From: Paraglaciecola sp030730205
GTDB lineage: Bacteria > Pseudomonadota > Gammaproteobacteria > Enterobacterales > Alteromonadaceae
Length of the DNA: 64,000 nt
NCBI RefSeq assembly: GCF_052119645.1
Contig: NZ_JBGQOM010000002.1
Location: forward strand, 496,001 to 560,000
Direction of reading: 5' to 3'
The translations under genes and the position numbers were made by a program. The notes under the pieces were generated by a model. It was not told the origin of the DNA. It was given only the letters and a program-made list of their open reading frames with translations, and searched no databases. Shown piece after piece: positions 54,911 through 64,000 of the stretch; positions within the stretch are counted from its first letter, which is position 1, and every line of letters begins with the position of its first letter.

Positions 54911-54946
54911 AAAAGCGGCGTAGTAAAATACGCCGCTTTTTTATTA
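54911..54946. terminator. Bidirectional terminator between amidase and BCCT genes
   Basis: A 12-bp perfect stem (54911-54922 with 54929-54940) and a 6-nt loop, with T-runs on both strands. It serves both convergent genes. Confidence 0.9.
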
Positions 54947-56911
54947 GCGCATCAGGTGTAAGAAGTGCTGATGTTTGTGGTATTGATCAATAACATCATG
55001 AATAACCGCCTGTTCAGACCAGCCCATAATGTCGTAATTTTGCCCACCTTCGGCTAAATGCACTTCCGCTCGGTAGTAAGCATGCTCGTCATCATCGTGC
55101 AATTCTTCTTCGTCCAAGGCGTAAGTCGGCGTTATATTTTTGTCGCAGTTAACGGTATAAACAAAGGCCTGCTCTTCTCCTTGATGCACTTCTAAGGTAA
55201 TAGCCAGATCTGTTTCGACAATATTAGCCTCAAGATGTTGTGCTTTAAACTCAAGTTGTAATGCTTCGAAAGCACGTTTAACACGGTCATGAATGAAGGA
55301 CTGTACCGCTTGTTTACTGGGAAAATGCACGATAGTTTGTAATCGTTGTTTCCATGAATCTTCACCACCAGCGGGTTGTGGAGAGGCATGAAACAGCATA
55401 CTTTCACGTTTATAAGCCTCTACTCGTAAAGCCTTGAACAAACCCACTATCGCCAGTAAAAGTATAATAGAAAAGGGCAATGCGGTTGCTATGGTCATGG
55501 TTTGCAAGGCACTTAAGCCTCCAACGTACAACAAGGCAGCAGCCACAACACCTACTAATATGGCCCAGTACACACGCTGCCATAATGGCGTATTATTATT
55601 CCCATGCGAGCACAACATATCAACCACCATGGCCCCTGAATCGCAAGAGGTCACAAAAAATATAACCACCATCAGAGTAGCGATAAACGATAGCACGTGG
55701 CTAAACGGAAAGTTTTCTAGAAAAACGAATAAGGCGACTGCAGTGTTTTCATTCACCATTTGCCCTAGCAACTCTTGACCTTGATTAAACACCAAATCGA
55801 TAGCTGAATTACCGAACACAGTCATCCAAAATAAGGTGAAGGCGGTGGGCACAACTAATACGCCTAGTACAAATTCACGAATGCTGCGACCGCGAGAAAT
55901 ACGCGCAATAAACAAACCAACAAAAGGCGCCCAAGCAAGCCACCATCCCCAATAAAATATTGTCCAACCACCGATCCAGTCGGTTTTTTCGTAGGCAAAT
56001 AGGTTGAAGGTATTGCGTACGATATCAGATAAATACGCCCCCGTATTTTGCACATAGGCGGTCAGCAAAAACACTGTGGGACCTAAAATAATAACAAACA
56101 ATAACAAGGCCACTGCCAGCAACATATTCACTTCAGATAAGATACGTATCCCTTTATCTAATCCGGTAGAAACCGACACAATCGCAATAGCAATAATGCC
56201 CACCATTAAGTAAATTTGGTTGCTGGTCGACACTGACATATCAAATAAGTAATGCAGGCCAGAGTTGATCTGCGATGCCCCTAGCCCTAGGGAAGTAGCG
56301 ATACCAAAAATGGTACTCACCACCGCGAGAATGTCCACCACATGGCCCGGCCAGCCATAAATACGATCGCCAATCATTGGATACAGAGCCGAACGCAGAG
56401 TTAAGGGTAAATTTTGCCTAAAACTAAAATAGGCAAGCACAAGAGCAACGATGGCATAGATTGCCCAAGCGTGAAGTCCCCAGTGAAAAAACGTTATCTT
56501 CATGGCCTCCCTAACCGCTTCAGTGGTATTGACCTCAGCCGTCGGTGGAGCCAAAAAATGCATGATGGGTTCTGACACCCCAAAAAACATTAAGCCAATA
56601 CCCATCCCTGCCGCAAATAACATCGACAACCAACTGACAATAGAATACTCGGGCTTAACATGGTCAGGCCCTAAGCGGATATCGCCGTATTTAGAGAAGC
56701 CCAAATACAGCACCGCCATCAAAATAATTGCAACCGACAAAACATAAAACCAGCTGCCATTATTAACAATGGTCGACTGCAATTCGGTAAAAAAGACACT
56801 CGCGCCTTCTGGCATAAAAACCGCAACAATTAAAATCAGCAGTATGGCGAACGAAGAAACATAAAAAACGGGCGGGTTTAACGCTGAGCCCAAACGGTTT
56901 GATTCCGACAT
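54944..56911 (-). CDS. BCCT-family betaine/choline/carnitine transporter
   Basis: A 655-residue protein. The ATG at 56911 (MSESNRLGSALNPP) has AAAGGAA upstream and is preferred over an earlier in-frame start. Twelve membrane helices span about residues 12-490. Signatures are 'LFAAGMGIGLMFFGVSEPI', 'FHWGLHAWAIYAIVALVLAYF' and the BCCT box 'GWTIFYWGWWLAWAPFVGLFIARISRG' region. A long cytoplasmic C-terminal domain (about 510-655) is of the BetT type, linked to osmotic regulation. Substrates are quaternary ammonium compounds or related sulfonium compounds. It is divergent from the next receptor, with 247 bp between. Confidence 0.94.
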   Translation of the reverse strand: MSESNRLGSALNPPVFYVSSFAILLILIVAVFMPEGASVFFTELQSTIVNNGSWFYVLSVAIILMAVLYLGFSKYGDIRLGPDHVKPEYSIVSWLSMLFAAGMGIGLMFFGVSEPIMHFLAPPTAEVNTTEAVREAMKITFFHWGLHAWAIYAIVALVLAYFSFRQNLPLTLRSALYPMIGDRIYGWPGHVVDILAVVSTIFGIATSLGLGASQINSGLHYLFDMSVSTSNQIYLMVGIIAIAIVSVSTGLDKGIRILSEVNMLLAVALLLFVIILGPTVFLLTAYVQNTGAYLSDIVRNTFNLFAYEKTDWIGGWTIFYWGWWLAWAPFVGLFIARISRGRSIREFVLGVLVVPTAFTLFWMTVFGNSAIDLVFNQGQELLGQMVNENTAVALFVFLENFPFSHVLSFIATLMVVIFFVTSCDSGAMVVDMLCSHGNNNTPLWQRVYWAILVGVVAAALLYVGGLSALQTMTIATALPFSIILLLAIVGLFKALRVEAYKRESMLFHASPQPAGGEDSWKQRLQTIVHFPSKQAVQSFIHDRVKRAFEALQLEFKAQHLEANIVETDLAITLEVHQGEEQAFVYTVNCDKNITPTYALDEEELHDDDEHAYYRAEVHLAEGGQNYDIMGWSEQAVIHDVIDQYHKHQHFLHLMR

Positions 56912-57158
56912 GGGAATTCCTTTAATCACAATTGCATAGAATATATCGTAGAAAAGGCGACAAATAAACTTCAATACAAATAATTAGAGCACGATTTATT
57001 TAGCCAACAAAAAACAAACAATTTATAAAAAACCTAATATTTTCAAATGCAAAAATGAAATCATGCGAAAATATTTAGTTAGAATTCAACCATATTTGCG
57101 AATTACACCAGATCATTTATCATGTGCACGACACATAAACACTAAAAAGGTTCTATCA

Positions 57159-59798
57159 ATGAAAAAAACCAAATTGAATTGCGCAATTATTGCAGCTCTT
57201 TCTATACAAGGCGTGCAGGCGCAAGAGTCAACAGGTAAAGCATCAATAGAAACAATTGAAGTGACAGCCACCAAACGAACGGCTTCCATTCAGGATATTC
57301 CTGTTTCTGTAACCGCATTAAATGGTGATGCTCTAGAAAATCTTGGCGTGGACAACTTCAACGACTATGTCGAATTTTTGCCTAACGTGGTATTTCAAGG
57401 CACCGGCCCTGGTCAAAACGAGATCTATATTCGCGGTGCCGCGACCTCTCAAACCAATATTTCAGTCTCATCGGTGCAGGCACTTCAGCCTTCAGTGGCT
57501 TTTTACCTCGACGAACAACCGGTATCAATGCAAGGCCGTAACCTAGACGTGTACGCTGCGGATATGCAACGCGTTGAAGTCTTACCCGGACCACAAGGCA
57601 CCCTATTTGGGGCAAGTTCACAATCAGGCACAGTACGCATGATTTCTAAAAAGCCTGATCACAGTGGATTCAGTGGTGGGCTTGATATCAATATGGGGTT
57701 TACCAAAGGCGGGGAAAGCAGTAACTCCGTTGAAGCTTTTATGAACTTCGTCCCTACTGATAATCTTGCATTACGCATCGTGGCTTACAACGACAAACAA
57801 GGTGGCTGGATTGATAATGTCTTAAACCAACCTGGCCAAGGCGGCTATACCGGCAGTGCGGTTGTTATCGACCGTATTTCTGGTGGCGTACTGAGTGATC
57901 CCGCCAATACACCAATCGTTTCACCTAAAAATGATACCTTAGTAGAAGACGATCAAAACGATGCTGTTTACGCAGGTTTTCGTTTTGGTGCCTCTTATAT
58001 CATTAACGAAGATTGGAAATTACTTGTTCAGCACACTCAACAATCTCTGGATACAGAAGGGGTGTTTGCTTACGACCCCAACCTTGAAGGTGAAAGTTCA
58101 GTCAACCGTTTTGTGCCGGAAGACAATGACGATGAATTTGGACTAACAACCTGGACCCTAGAAGGGCGTTTAGACAAACTTGAATTGGTGTATACCGGCG
58201 GTTATTTAGACCGGGAAATCAGTTCAACCATCGATTATACCGGCTACACCAATGGCGGTTTATTCTCAGCTTACTACGTATGTAGTTATGGCGGCGATGT
58301 AGCAGCAGCAGACGAAGTGTGTTTAGACCCCACTAAGTTTTATAAAGAACAAACAGACACCTCTCGTGTTACGCACGAACTCCGCGTTAATACAGACGCC
58401 GACAAAGCATGGCGAGTGACAGCAGGTATTTTCTATGATGACCAAGAGCTAGGTACCGTTGGCAAATTCAAAATTGCCAGTACTGAAAAATTCCCTAATT
58501 TAGCCGCAACGCTTAAAGGTAGCGAAGGAATTAACTCAAACGGTGGGCCTTTTGAATCAGAAGTCAGCTTTGTAAATGATGTTACCCATACCATTGAGCA
58601 AATAGCCGTATTTGGTCAGCTTGAGTTTGACTTATCAGATGCGGTTACTGCAACGCTTGGCGCCCGCTGGTATCAAATCGATGATATTTATAAAGGATCG
58701 ACTTCAACCGTTGACGTTAGTCGTCGTATCCGCGCATTTGGCACCCTTGATCCTGATGAGTTAATCGCAGTAGGTGAAGATCCTGCGTTAGTTCAGGCTG
58801 CCATCGATAGCGGCCAGCTGAAAGTGAGTTTATTGGATGATGACGGCACGTTGACGGTAGATGACGTAATTTACAAAGCGTCATTAGACTGGAAAGTAAA
58901 TGACGATATTTTGCTGTTTACCACATACTCTGAGGGCTTTCGACCACCGGTGACTAATCGCGTGGGCGGGGGGTTGGCAACCAATCAAAGTGGCGCCTTT
59001 GACGGTTTCAGGATCCCGGTTTATTCAACCACTGATAGCTTGGATAATTTCGAGCTGGGAATAAAAGGTGATTTCTTAGATGGCGTTTTACGTGTAAATG
59101 CAACCGCCTACTACTCTGAAATTTCTGATTTACAGACCTCACGGTACGATCCCACCAATATCAGTTTCTTAGTATTTACGGATAACGTAGGTGATGCCGA
59201 GATAAAAGGTCTTGATGCCGACATTACGTGGTTAGCCTCAGAAAATTTGGTGATTAATGCCGCCTTTAGTTTACTTGATACTGAGTTAACCAGTGTGAAT
59301 GCCGAGCTCGCTGGTATTGCGCCAGAAGTGGGGGCTCAACTACCTTACTCAGCAGAGTTTTCAGGCAATATTCGAGCTCGTTATTATTTCGAGCTCAATG
59401 ACGGTTATGAAGGCTACTTTAATGCTTCTGTCAGTTATACCGGTGATCGTTTAGCTGGTATGGCAATGGATGCATACGTCACCGAAGATGCTACGCAATT
59501 AATCTACGGTACGGGCTCTGGCTTACCCATTCAACAAGAAGCCGCTGCGTATGCAGGCGCATCTTACACAGACTCAAATGGCGAGGTGTTTAAAGGTGGC
59601 CGCTATGTGCAAGAAAGTTATGCCATTGCGAATGTGTCGATTGGTGTGATGAAAAATGACTGGAAAGCAGAGTTGTATATTGACAACCTGACTGACGAAA
59701 GTGCAGTACTGTATATCGATACGCAACAATTTACGCCCAAAGTGGTGACGAATCGCCCCCGCACCTTGGGAGTTCGCTTGTCCTACGACTTCTATTAA
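57159..59798 (+). CDS. TonB-dependent receptor preceding a TPR-sulfotransferase
   Basis: An 879-residue receptor. The ATG at 57159 (MKKTKLNCAIIAALS) is chosen for its signal peptide ending 'GVQAQ' and its AAAGG ribosome site; the frame is open 96 bp further upstream. TonB-box-like 'IETIEVTATKR' and plug blocks 'QDIPVSVTALNGDAL', 'NEIYIRGAAT', 'RVEVLPGPQGTLFGASSQSG' follow. The barrel ends 'TLGVRLSYDFY'. This group (IroN/BtuB-like plug with 'PGPQGTLFGA') is frequent in marine Alteromonadales and Sphingomonadales, with ligands mostly unknown. A terminator separates it from the sulfotransferase gene. Neither strand context gives a substrate. Confidence 0.92.
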   Translation: MKKTKLNCAIIAALSIQGVQAQESTGKASIETIEVTATKRTASIQDIPVSVTALNGDALENLGVDNFNDYVEFLPNVVFQGTGPGQNEIYIRGAATSQTNISVSSVQALQPSVAFYLDEQPVSMQGRNLDVYAADMQRVEVLPGPQGTLFGASSQSGTVRMISKKPDHSGFSGGLDINMGFTKGGESSNSVEAFMNFVPTDNLALRIVAYNDKQGGWIDNVLNQPGQGGYTGSAVVIDRISGGVLSDPANTPIVSPKNDTLVEDDQNDAVYAGFRFGASYIINEDWKLLVQHTQQSLDTEGVFAYDPNLEGESSVNRFVPEDNDDEFGLTTWTLEGRLDKLELVYTGGYLDREISSTIDYTGYTNGGLFSAYYVCSYGGDVAAADEVCLDPTKFYKEQTDTSRVTHELRVNTDADKAWRVTAGIFYDDQELGTVGKFKIASTEKFPNLAATLKGSEGINSNGGPFESEVSFVNDVTHTIEQIAVFGQLEFDLSDAVTATLGARWYQIDDIYKGSTSTVDVSRRIRAFGTLDPDELIAVGEDPALVQAAIDSGQLKVSLLDDDGTLTVDDVIYKASLDWKVNDDILLFTTYSEGFRPPVTNRVGGGLATNQSGAFDGFRIPVYSTTDSLDNFELGIKGDFLDGVLRVNATAYYSEISDLQTSRYDPTNISFLVFTDNVGDAEIKGLDADITWLASENLVINAAFSLLDTELTSVNAELAGIAPEVGAQLPYSAEFSGNIRARYYFELNDGYEGYFNASVSYTGDRLAGMAMDAYVTEDATQLIYGTGSGLPIQQEAAAYAGASYTDSNGEVFKGGRYVQESYAIANVSIGVMKNDWKAELYIDNLTDESAVLYIDTQQFTPKVVTNRPRTLGVRLSYDFY

Positions 59799-59815
59799 TT
59801 TAGCCTAAGGTATTA

Positions 59816-59842
59816 GGGCAGGCCTAAGAGCCTGCCTTTTTT
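59816..59842 (+). terminator. Terminator between receptor and TPR-sulfotransferase
   Basis: A 7-bp stem (GGCAGGC/GCCTGCC), a 6-nt loop and six T residues, 18 bp past the receptor stop. Readthrough would be needed for co-expression of the next gene. Confidence 0.88.
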
Positions 59843-59873
59843 ATCGGACGACGTATTAGGAGCACTCCCCCCA

Positions 59874-61826
59874 TTGGACAAGTCCAACATCAACACCATA
59901 AAACATGCCCTACAAGCAGGTAATTATGCACAGGCCATTTCGCTTACTAAGCATTGCTTAGCCAATGAATCAGAGCCAGCATCAATTGATGAACTGTATT
60001 ATATGCTCACCGTGGCTCATCGCTTACAAGGCCAAATACCTCAAGCCTTTGACTCAGTGCAACTCTTAATCCAGCGTCAACCAGACTATGCTCGCGCTCA
60101 TCAAGAAAAAGCTTATTTACATTTAGCACAACAGCAAACTGACCATGCTATTTCATCGTTCTTAACTGCAACGCGGTTAAACCCCGCTTTGCTGTCGAGT
60201 TGGTTACAATTAAAAAGTCTATACCAGCAACGCAATGAAGTACCTGCTGTTGACTACTGCGTACAACAAATTCGGTTTTTGCAAGGCTTACCAAAGGCAA
60301 TATGTGGTGCGCGTGATTTAATGTATGAAGGCAAATTATTTGTTGCTGATAATGTGTGTAGGCGGTATTTACAAGCCAATAAACACGATGCCGAGGCCAT
60401 GCTCTTGTTAGCCGAGATTGGCGTACGTTTAAAGGTGTATCATGACGCTGAATTTCTACTCGCAAGCTGTATCGAACTGCATCCAGATTTTACCAAAGCT
60501 AAAATTGAATACATACACCTCTTATCAAAATTGGGTAAGTTCGCCAAAGCGAAAGATGTCGCCCAGACACTGCTGGATGAACAAACTGATAATAGACATT
60601 TTTTAGCAGCAAAAGCAGGTGCCATGGTAGGTATTGGCGAAACGCAGGAAGCGATTGCGATCTATCAGTCTATTTTGCAACAACACCCTACTCTCGCCAA
60701 CATACAATTGATGGCAGGACACGCCTACAAAGCCGCAGGTCAGCTGGATAATGCCATCAACGCTTATCGTTTAGCCTATCATCACAAGCCTGATAGTGGT
60801 GATGCCTATTGGAGTTTAGCGAATACCAAAACGTATACCTTCACTCCCCAAGAATTGAGCGATATGCAAGCCCTAGCCACAGAGCAAAAAATTAGCACTG
60901 AAGATCGGATCCAATGTTTATTTGCTTTAGGTAAAGCCTTTGAAGATCGACACAAATACGACCTATCATTTGACTATTACCGCATGGGTAATGAGTTAAA
61001 AAACACCCGCAGTCGCTACGATAAAAAAGCCCTTGAAGAGCAAATTCAGCAACAACAACGCGTTTACTCAAAAACCTATTTTACCACTCAAAATAATGGG
61101 GGCTGCCAAGCACCTGATCCCATCTTTATCGTAGGCTTACCACGGGCAGGTTCAACTCTACTTGAGCAAATTCTCGCCTCACATTCGCAGGTTGATGGCA
61201 CGATGGAGCTACACAATGTATTGAGCCTGGTAAGCCGTTTAGGCGGAAAAAAAGGCCAATATCCCAAGATAGTAGAGTCCCTATCCCCTGATTATTTCGA
61301 AAAATTCGGCCAGCAGTACCTCGATGAAACACAATATTATCGTCAAGGTGCGCCCTTTTTTATTGATAAAATGCCCAACAACTTTTTGCATATTGGCTTA
61401 ATTAAGCGAATTTTACCCAATGCTAAAATAATAGACGCACGCAGAGAGCCGATGGCTTGCTGCTTTAGCGGTTACAAACAACTCTTCGCAGAAGGCCAAG
61501 AGTTCAGTTACAACTTGGACAACTTAGGTCATTATTATCAAAGTTATCTGCAGATGATGGCCCATTGGGATGAAGTTTTGCCGGGTTTTGTTTTACGAGT
61601 ACAACATGAAGAGCTTATCAACGACCTAGAAAGCCAAGTCAGACGTTTGTTAGATTTCTGCGGTCTTCCCTTTGAACAGTCTTGTATCGAGTTTTATAAG
61701 ACAAAACGTAACATTAAAACGCCTAGTTCCGAGCAGGTTCGCCAGCCCATTTATACCTCAGCGATGGAACAGTGGAAAAATTATCAAAGTCATCTAGAGG
61801 CACTCGAACACTACTTTCAAGCATAA
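59874..61826 (+). CDS. TPR-repeat sulfotransferase
   Basis: A 650-residue protein starting at TTG, with AGGAG 11 nt upstream. The N-terminal part (about residues 1-390) is a TPR array ('ALQAGNYAQAISLTKHCLA', 'AHQEKAYLHLAQQQTDHAI', 'GHAYKAAGQLDNAINAYRLA'). The C-terminal sulfotransferase domain has the PAPS 5'-phosphosulfate loop 'IVGLPRAGSTLLEQIL' at about residues 420-435 and a 3'-phosphate region 'DARREPMACCFSGYKQLF'. The acceptor is not identifiable. There is no signal peptide, so it should act in the cytosol or at the inner membrane. This fusion is repeatedly found next to TonB receptors in marine bacteria, suggesting a link with the imported ligand. Confidence 0.9.
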   Translation: MDKSNINTIKHALQAGNYAQAISLTKHCLANESEPASIDELYYMLTVAHRLQGQIPQAFDSVQLLIQRQPDYARAHQEKAYLHLAQQQTDHAISSFLTATRLNPALLSSWLQLKSLYQQRNEVPAVDYCVQQIRFLQGLPKAICGARDLMYEGKLFVADNVCRRYLQANKHDAEAMLLLAEIGVRLKVYHDAEFLLASCIELHPDFTKAKIEYIHLLSKLGKFAKAKDVAQTLLDEQTDNRHFLAAKAGAMVGIGETQEAIAIYQSILQQHPTLANIQLMAGHAYKAAGQLDNAINAYRLAYHHKPDSGDAYWSLANTKTYTFTPQELSDMQALATEQKISTEDRIQCLFALGKAFEDRHKYDLSFDYYRMGNELKNTRSRYDKKALEEQIQQQQRVYSKTYFTTQNNGGCQAPDPIFIVGLPRAGSTLLEQILASHSQVDGTMELHNVLSLVSRLGGKKGQYPKIVESLSPDYFEKFGQQYLDETQYYRQGAPFFIDKMPNNFLHIGLIKRILPNAKIIDARREPMACCFSGYKQLFAEGQEFSYNLDNLGHYYQSYLQMMAHWDEVLPGFVLRVQHEELINDLESQVRRLLDFCGLPFEQSCIEFYKTKRNIKTPSSEQVRQPIYTSAMEQWKNYQSHLEALEHYFQA

Positions 61827-61839
61827 GTGGATTTCATAG

Positions 61840-61870
61840 TAATCAAGCCGCTAATTTAGCGGCTTGATTA
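61840..61870. terminator. 14-bp hairpin between convergent genes
   Basis: A perfect 14-bp stem (61840-61853 with 61857-61870) and a 3-nt loop between the sulfotransferase and FG-GAP gene ends. T-runs are short on both sides. A second small hairpin (CCCGC/GCGGG) lies at 61888-61901. Confidence 0.6.
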
Positions 61871-61903
61871 TTGATAAAACGATGAGAACCCGCTCACGCG
61901 GGA

Positions 61904-64000
61904 CTATTTAATCCAATACATTAAACTGCTTGTCGACAACATAAGTTCTATTTTACCTTCGCTTGTTTGACGTATTTTCAAGCCGTGCGAGGTAGGTAAT
62001 CCGACTAAAGCAGGACTTGACCAAATGATATTACCCAAGGCGCTCGCCTGTGCGATTTGATATTCATTTGTATCATCCCAATAACTAAAATCGCTTCCCT
62101 TTTGCGTGATTAAAAATAGGTTTTGCTGCTCTGTCTTAGTAGGATCCACTGCAATATCGAGTACATTAATCGTTAAGGCATTGCGCGCAAGCTCGGTAAA
62201 AGTATTGCCATCCAGATCAAATACTACCAACTCTTGACTGGAATAATAGCCATTATCCCCCTGCAAACAAACCAGCTCTAACTCAGCATCAGTATCATAA
62301 TTAAGCAGTTCTATTCGTGAGCAAGTTTGACTGATAAAGCTCTTTTCTGAAAATGCTGCGCCGTCAATTTGCAAAAATGACAACTTGTCGCCAACGGAAA
62401 CCAATACTGTAGCCGTGTTGTTTATCCTTACTGGAACAAAATCATTGATAAAGCTGCTAAAGGTATAGTTGGCAATAATATTTTGGTTAGAGATATCGAT
62501 AGCCTTGAGCACTCGACTATCAGCATAAACAGCGTCGTCAGAGCCATCTGCGTTTAAATCAAATGCCCTAATCATGCCAATATTAGAATCATAACTGCCG
62601 CTAGTTTGCCAATGAATACTGTTATCGTTTAACTGCATGGCAGCAAATGCGCCATCGTAGGTAGAAGTGCTAGGCAAAAAGATATCGCCTAAGCCATCGT
62701 TATTAAAGTCGGTGACAGCAGCATAAGCGCTGTTATCCCAGTTGGAAGAAATTTCTTCGCTGACCTCATAACTGCCGTTCTCATTAAGGGTTACGATGTG
62801 GCTACCACCGTAGCCATTTTGCGAGCTGGGGACAAAAAATACCGCACGTTCTTGATTATCAGTCACATTCGCCCAACCAGCGCTGCTGAAACCATCAAGC
62901 TGAGAGCTTATAGCCTCTTCTTTGACCTCTAAGCCAGCACTAACAACATCAGCAACAATAAATTTATTTTCTCCAGAGTGGCTAATGCCGGTTCCCCAAT
63001 GCAGTTCTAATTTGCCATCGTTATCAGAATCACCACTGATAAGGGACACTGAACCGTGGTCTTGCAAGTTCACTTGCCACAATAATGCGAGCTTGTTATT
63101 CACCATTTGATAGACGCTAATATTGCCCCATTGACAGTCTCCAACAATCAGTTCATCTCTGCCATCAGCATTTAAATCAGCGCTATGCAAACTGCATGTA
63201 TTAAAGTTATCAAAGCTATCGAGCTGGGCTTTATTCACCGCAGAATAGACCGCAAGGCTCCCCCACGTATTAGCGCCAGCAATTTCGTCAATACCATCGC
63301 CATTATAATCGCCGCTGGTCACGTTATTGTCACCAAATTGAGTGCCGCTAAACCATTGGTTTGACCATGTTGCGGTATCGTAAACCAAACCATTATTAGT
63401 TATTAGTTCAAGATTGCTGTCAGCATCAACGTTGGCAAACTGGATTTGTTTTGCTTCTGACACATTGGTGCTAAACAGACTTGTTGCGGGAGCATCAAAC
63501 GAAATAACATTCAGTAGCATATTATTATCAGGGTATTGATAGCTAGACGACAGATAGGCAAGTTCAGGACGGCCATCTTTATCAATGTCGCCAACGGCAG
63601 CAAAGTGCAGTTCATTTTCGCTGGTTAACAAGGTTGTCGCGGTACTATCGAGGCCATTGATAACACTAATCGTGTTGCCGGTAATAACAATAATCTCTTG
63701 CTGGGCATCATCATCAATGTTTGCCGCTAATACTTGTTTAATATTGGCGTCAGCGCCCACTTTAAAAGGGTAAACCCAACTTTGTTGGTAACGTGTTCCA
63801 TCAAATGCCAGTAAAAAGACACTGCTTCGCCCATCAGTGGATAAAATTTCATTTTTACCATCCCCATCAAAATCCCCTATCCACATTGATTGATTTGACT
63901 GGGGTACATTGATGCCCGAACGCGCGAGAGGCAGCGCTTTGTCTGATTCAATCTTTATTGGCACAACCATCTTGTCGCTGATATGGCCATTCGCATCAGG
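61904..64000 (-). CDS. FG-GAP/VCBS beta-propeller protein, 5' end beyond window
   Basis: The frame is open to the right edge, so the N-terminus is missing; the ATG at 63970 is only internal. About ten Ca-binding-type repeats of the form D-x-(D/N)-x-D-G are spread along it: 'DFDGDGKNEI', 'DIDKDGRPEL', 'DYNGDGIDEI', 'DLNADGRDEL', 'DSDNDGKLEL', 'DFNNDGLGDI' and others. These are FG-GAP/VCBS blades that build one or two beta-propellers, usually on secreted or surface adhesion and polymer-binding proteins. Nothing in the visible part is catalytic. The part beyond the window may hold a signal peptide and other domains. Confidence 0.82.
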   Translation of the reverse strand, partial: PDANGHISDKMVVPIKIESDKALPLARSGINVPQSNQSMWIGDFDGDGKNEILSTDGRSSVFLLAFDGTRYQQSWVYPFKVGADANIKQVLAANIDDDAQQEIIVITGNTISVINGLDSTATTLLTSENELHFAAVGDIDKDGRPELAYLSSSYQYPDNNMLLNVISFDAPATSLFSTNVSEAKQIQFANVDADSNLELITNNGLVYDTATWSNQWFSGTQFGDNNVTSGDYNGDGIDEIAGANTWGSLAVYSAVNKAQLDSFDNFNTCSLHSADLNADGRDELIVGDCQWGNISVYQMVNNKLALLWQVNLQDHGSVSLISGDSDNDGKLELHWGTGISHSGENKFIVADVVSAGLEVKEEAISSQLDGFSSAGWANVTDNQERAVFFVPSSQNGYGGSHIVTLNENGSYEVSEEISSNWDNSAYAAVTDFNNDGLGDIFLPSTSTYDGAFAAMQLNDNSIHWQTSGSYDSNIGMIRAFDLNADGSDDAVYADSRVLKAIDISNQNIIANYTFSSFINDFVPVRINNTATVLVSVGDKLSFLQIDGAAFSEKSFISQTCSRIELLNYDTDAELELVCLQGDNGYYSSQELVVFDLDGNTFTELARNALTINVLDIAVDPTKTEQQNLFLITQKGSDFSYWDDTNEYQIAQASALGNIIWSSPALVGLPTSHGLKIRQTSEGKIELMLSTSSLMYWIK

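Overview
The window looks like a chromosomal segment of a marine gammaproteobacterium of the Alteromonadales, most like Paraglaciecola/Glaciecola/Alteromonas. This is inferred from gene content and order: rpsU-yqeY-dnaG-rpoD with divergent tsaD, a Vibrio/Shewanella-type TonB2 cluster, many TonB-dependent receptors, and an alginate-oligomer locus. I saw no rRNA, tRNA, CRISPR array, insertion sequence or prophage. Both window edges cut a gene.

Layout. 1-4.2 kb: two large membrane-anchored proteins of the MoxR/BatA-neighbourhood type. 4.2-6.3 kb: a hybrid sensor kinase. 6.6-9.8 kb: overlapping HPF-family and Bax1-I-family genes, then nhaA with divergent nhaR. 9.9-13.3 kb: a siderophore-type TonB receptor followed by a membrane acyltransferase-like gene. 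13.5-27.4 kb, all on the minus strand: phoB-phoR-prolyl-4-hydroxylase, then a large lipoprotein with a duplicated beta-helix-like unit, a TonB receptor, and a complete TonB2 energiser (DUF3450, TtpC, ExbB, ExbD, TonB, TPR protein). 27.6-36.9 kb: a sensor kinase, rdgC, an HDOD gene, an M49-like metallopeptidase lipoprotein, hinT-uppP-folK-folB, plsY and tsaD. 37-41.8 kb: the macromolecular-synthesis cluster. 41.9-45.2 kb: a sodium:solute symporter, a tiny DUF2256 protein and a YegD-type Hsp70. 45.3-52.5 kb: an alginate-oligomer cluster (PL17 exo-lyase, KdgF, DEH-reductase-like enzyme, TonB receptor). 53.2-61.8 kb: a secreted amidase, a BCCT transporter, a third non-siderophore TonB receptor and a TPR-sulfotransferase. 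61.9-64 kb: an FG-GAP beta-propeller protein running off the right edge.

The strongest new signal is regulatory. Three near-consensus PhoB boxes (7-bp repeats with 4-bp spacing) stand before phoB (27444-27461), before the beta-helix lipoprotein/receptor pair (24438-24455) and before the TonB2 operon (18755-18772). In each, a possible -10 starts exactly 10 bp after the box. This suggests that the lipoprotein, receptor and dedicated TonB2 energiser form one phosphate-starvation outer-membrane uptake module sitting beside its own two-component system. The substrate is unknown.

The second coherent system is alginate-oligomer use. The receptor would import oligomers, PL17 would release unsaturated monomers, KdgF would linearise them and the reductase would convert DEH to KDG. 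The 747-bp region upstream of the receptor carries a 14-bp palindrome resembling FCD-GntR (UxuR/ExuR-like) operators and two further inverted repeats.
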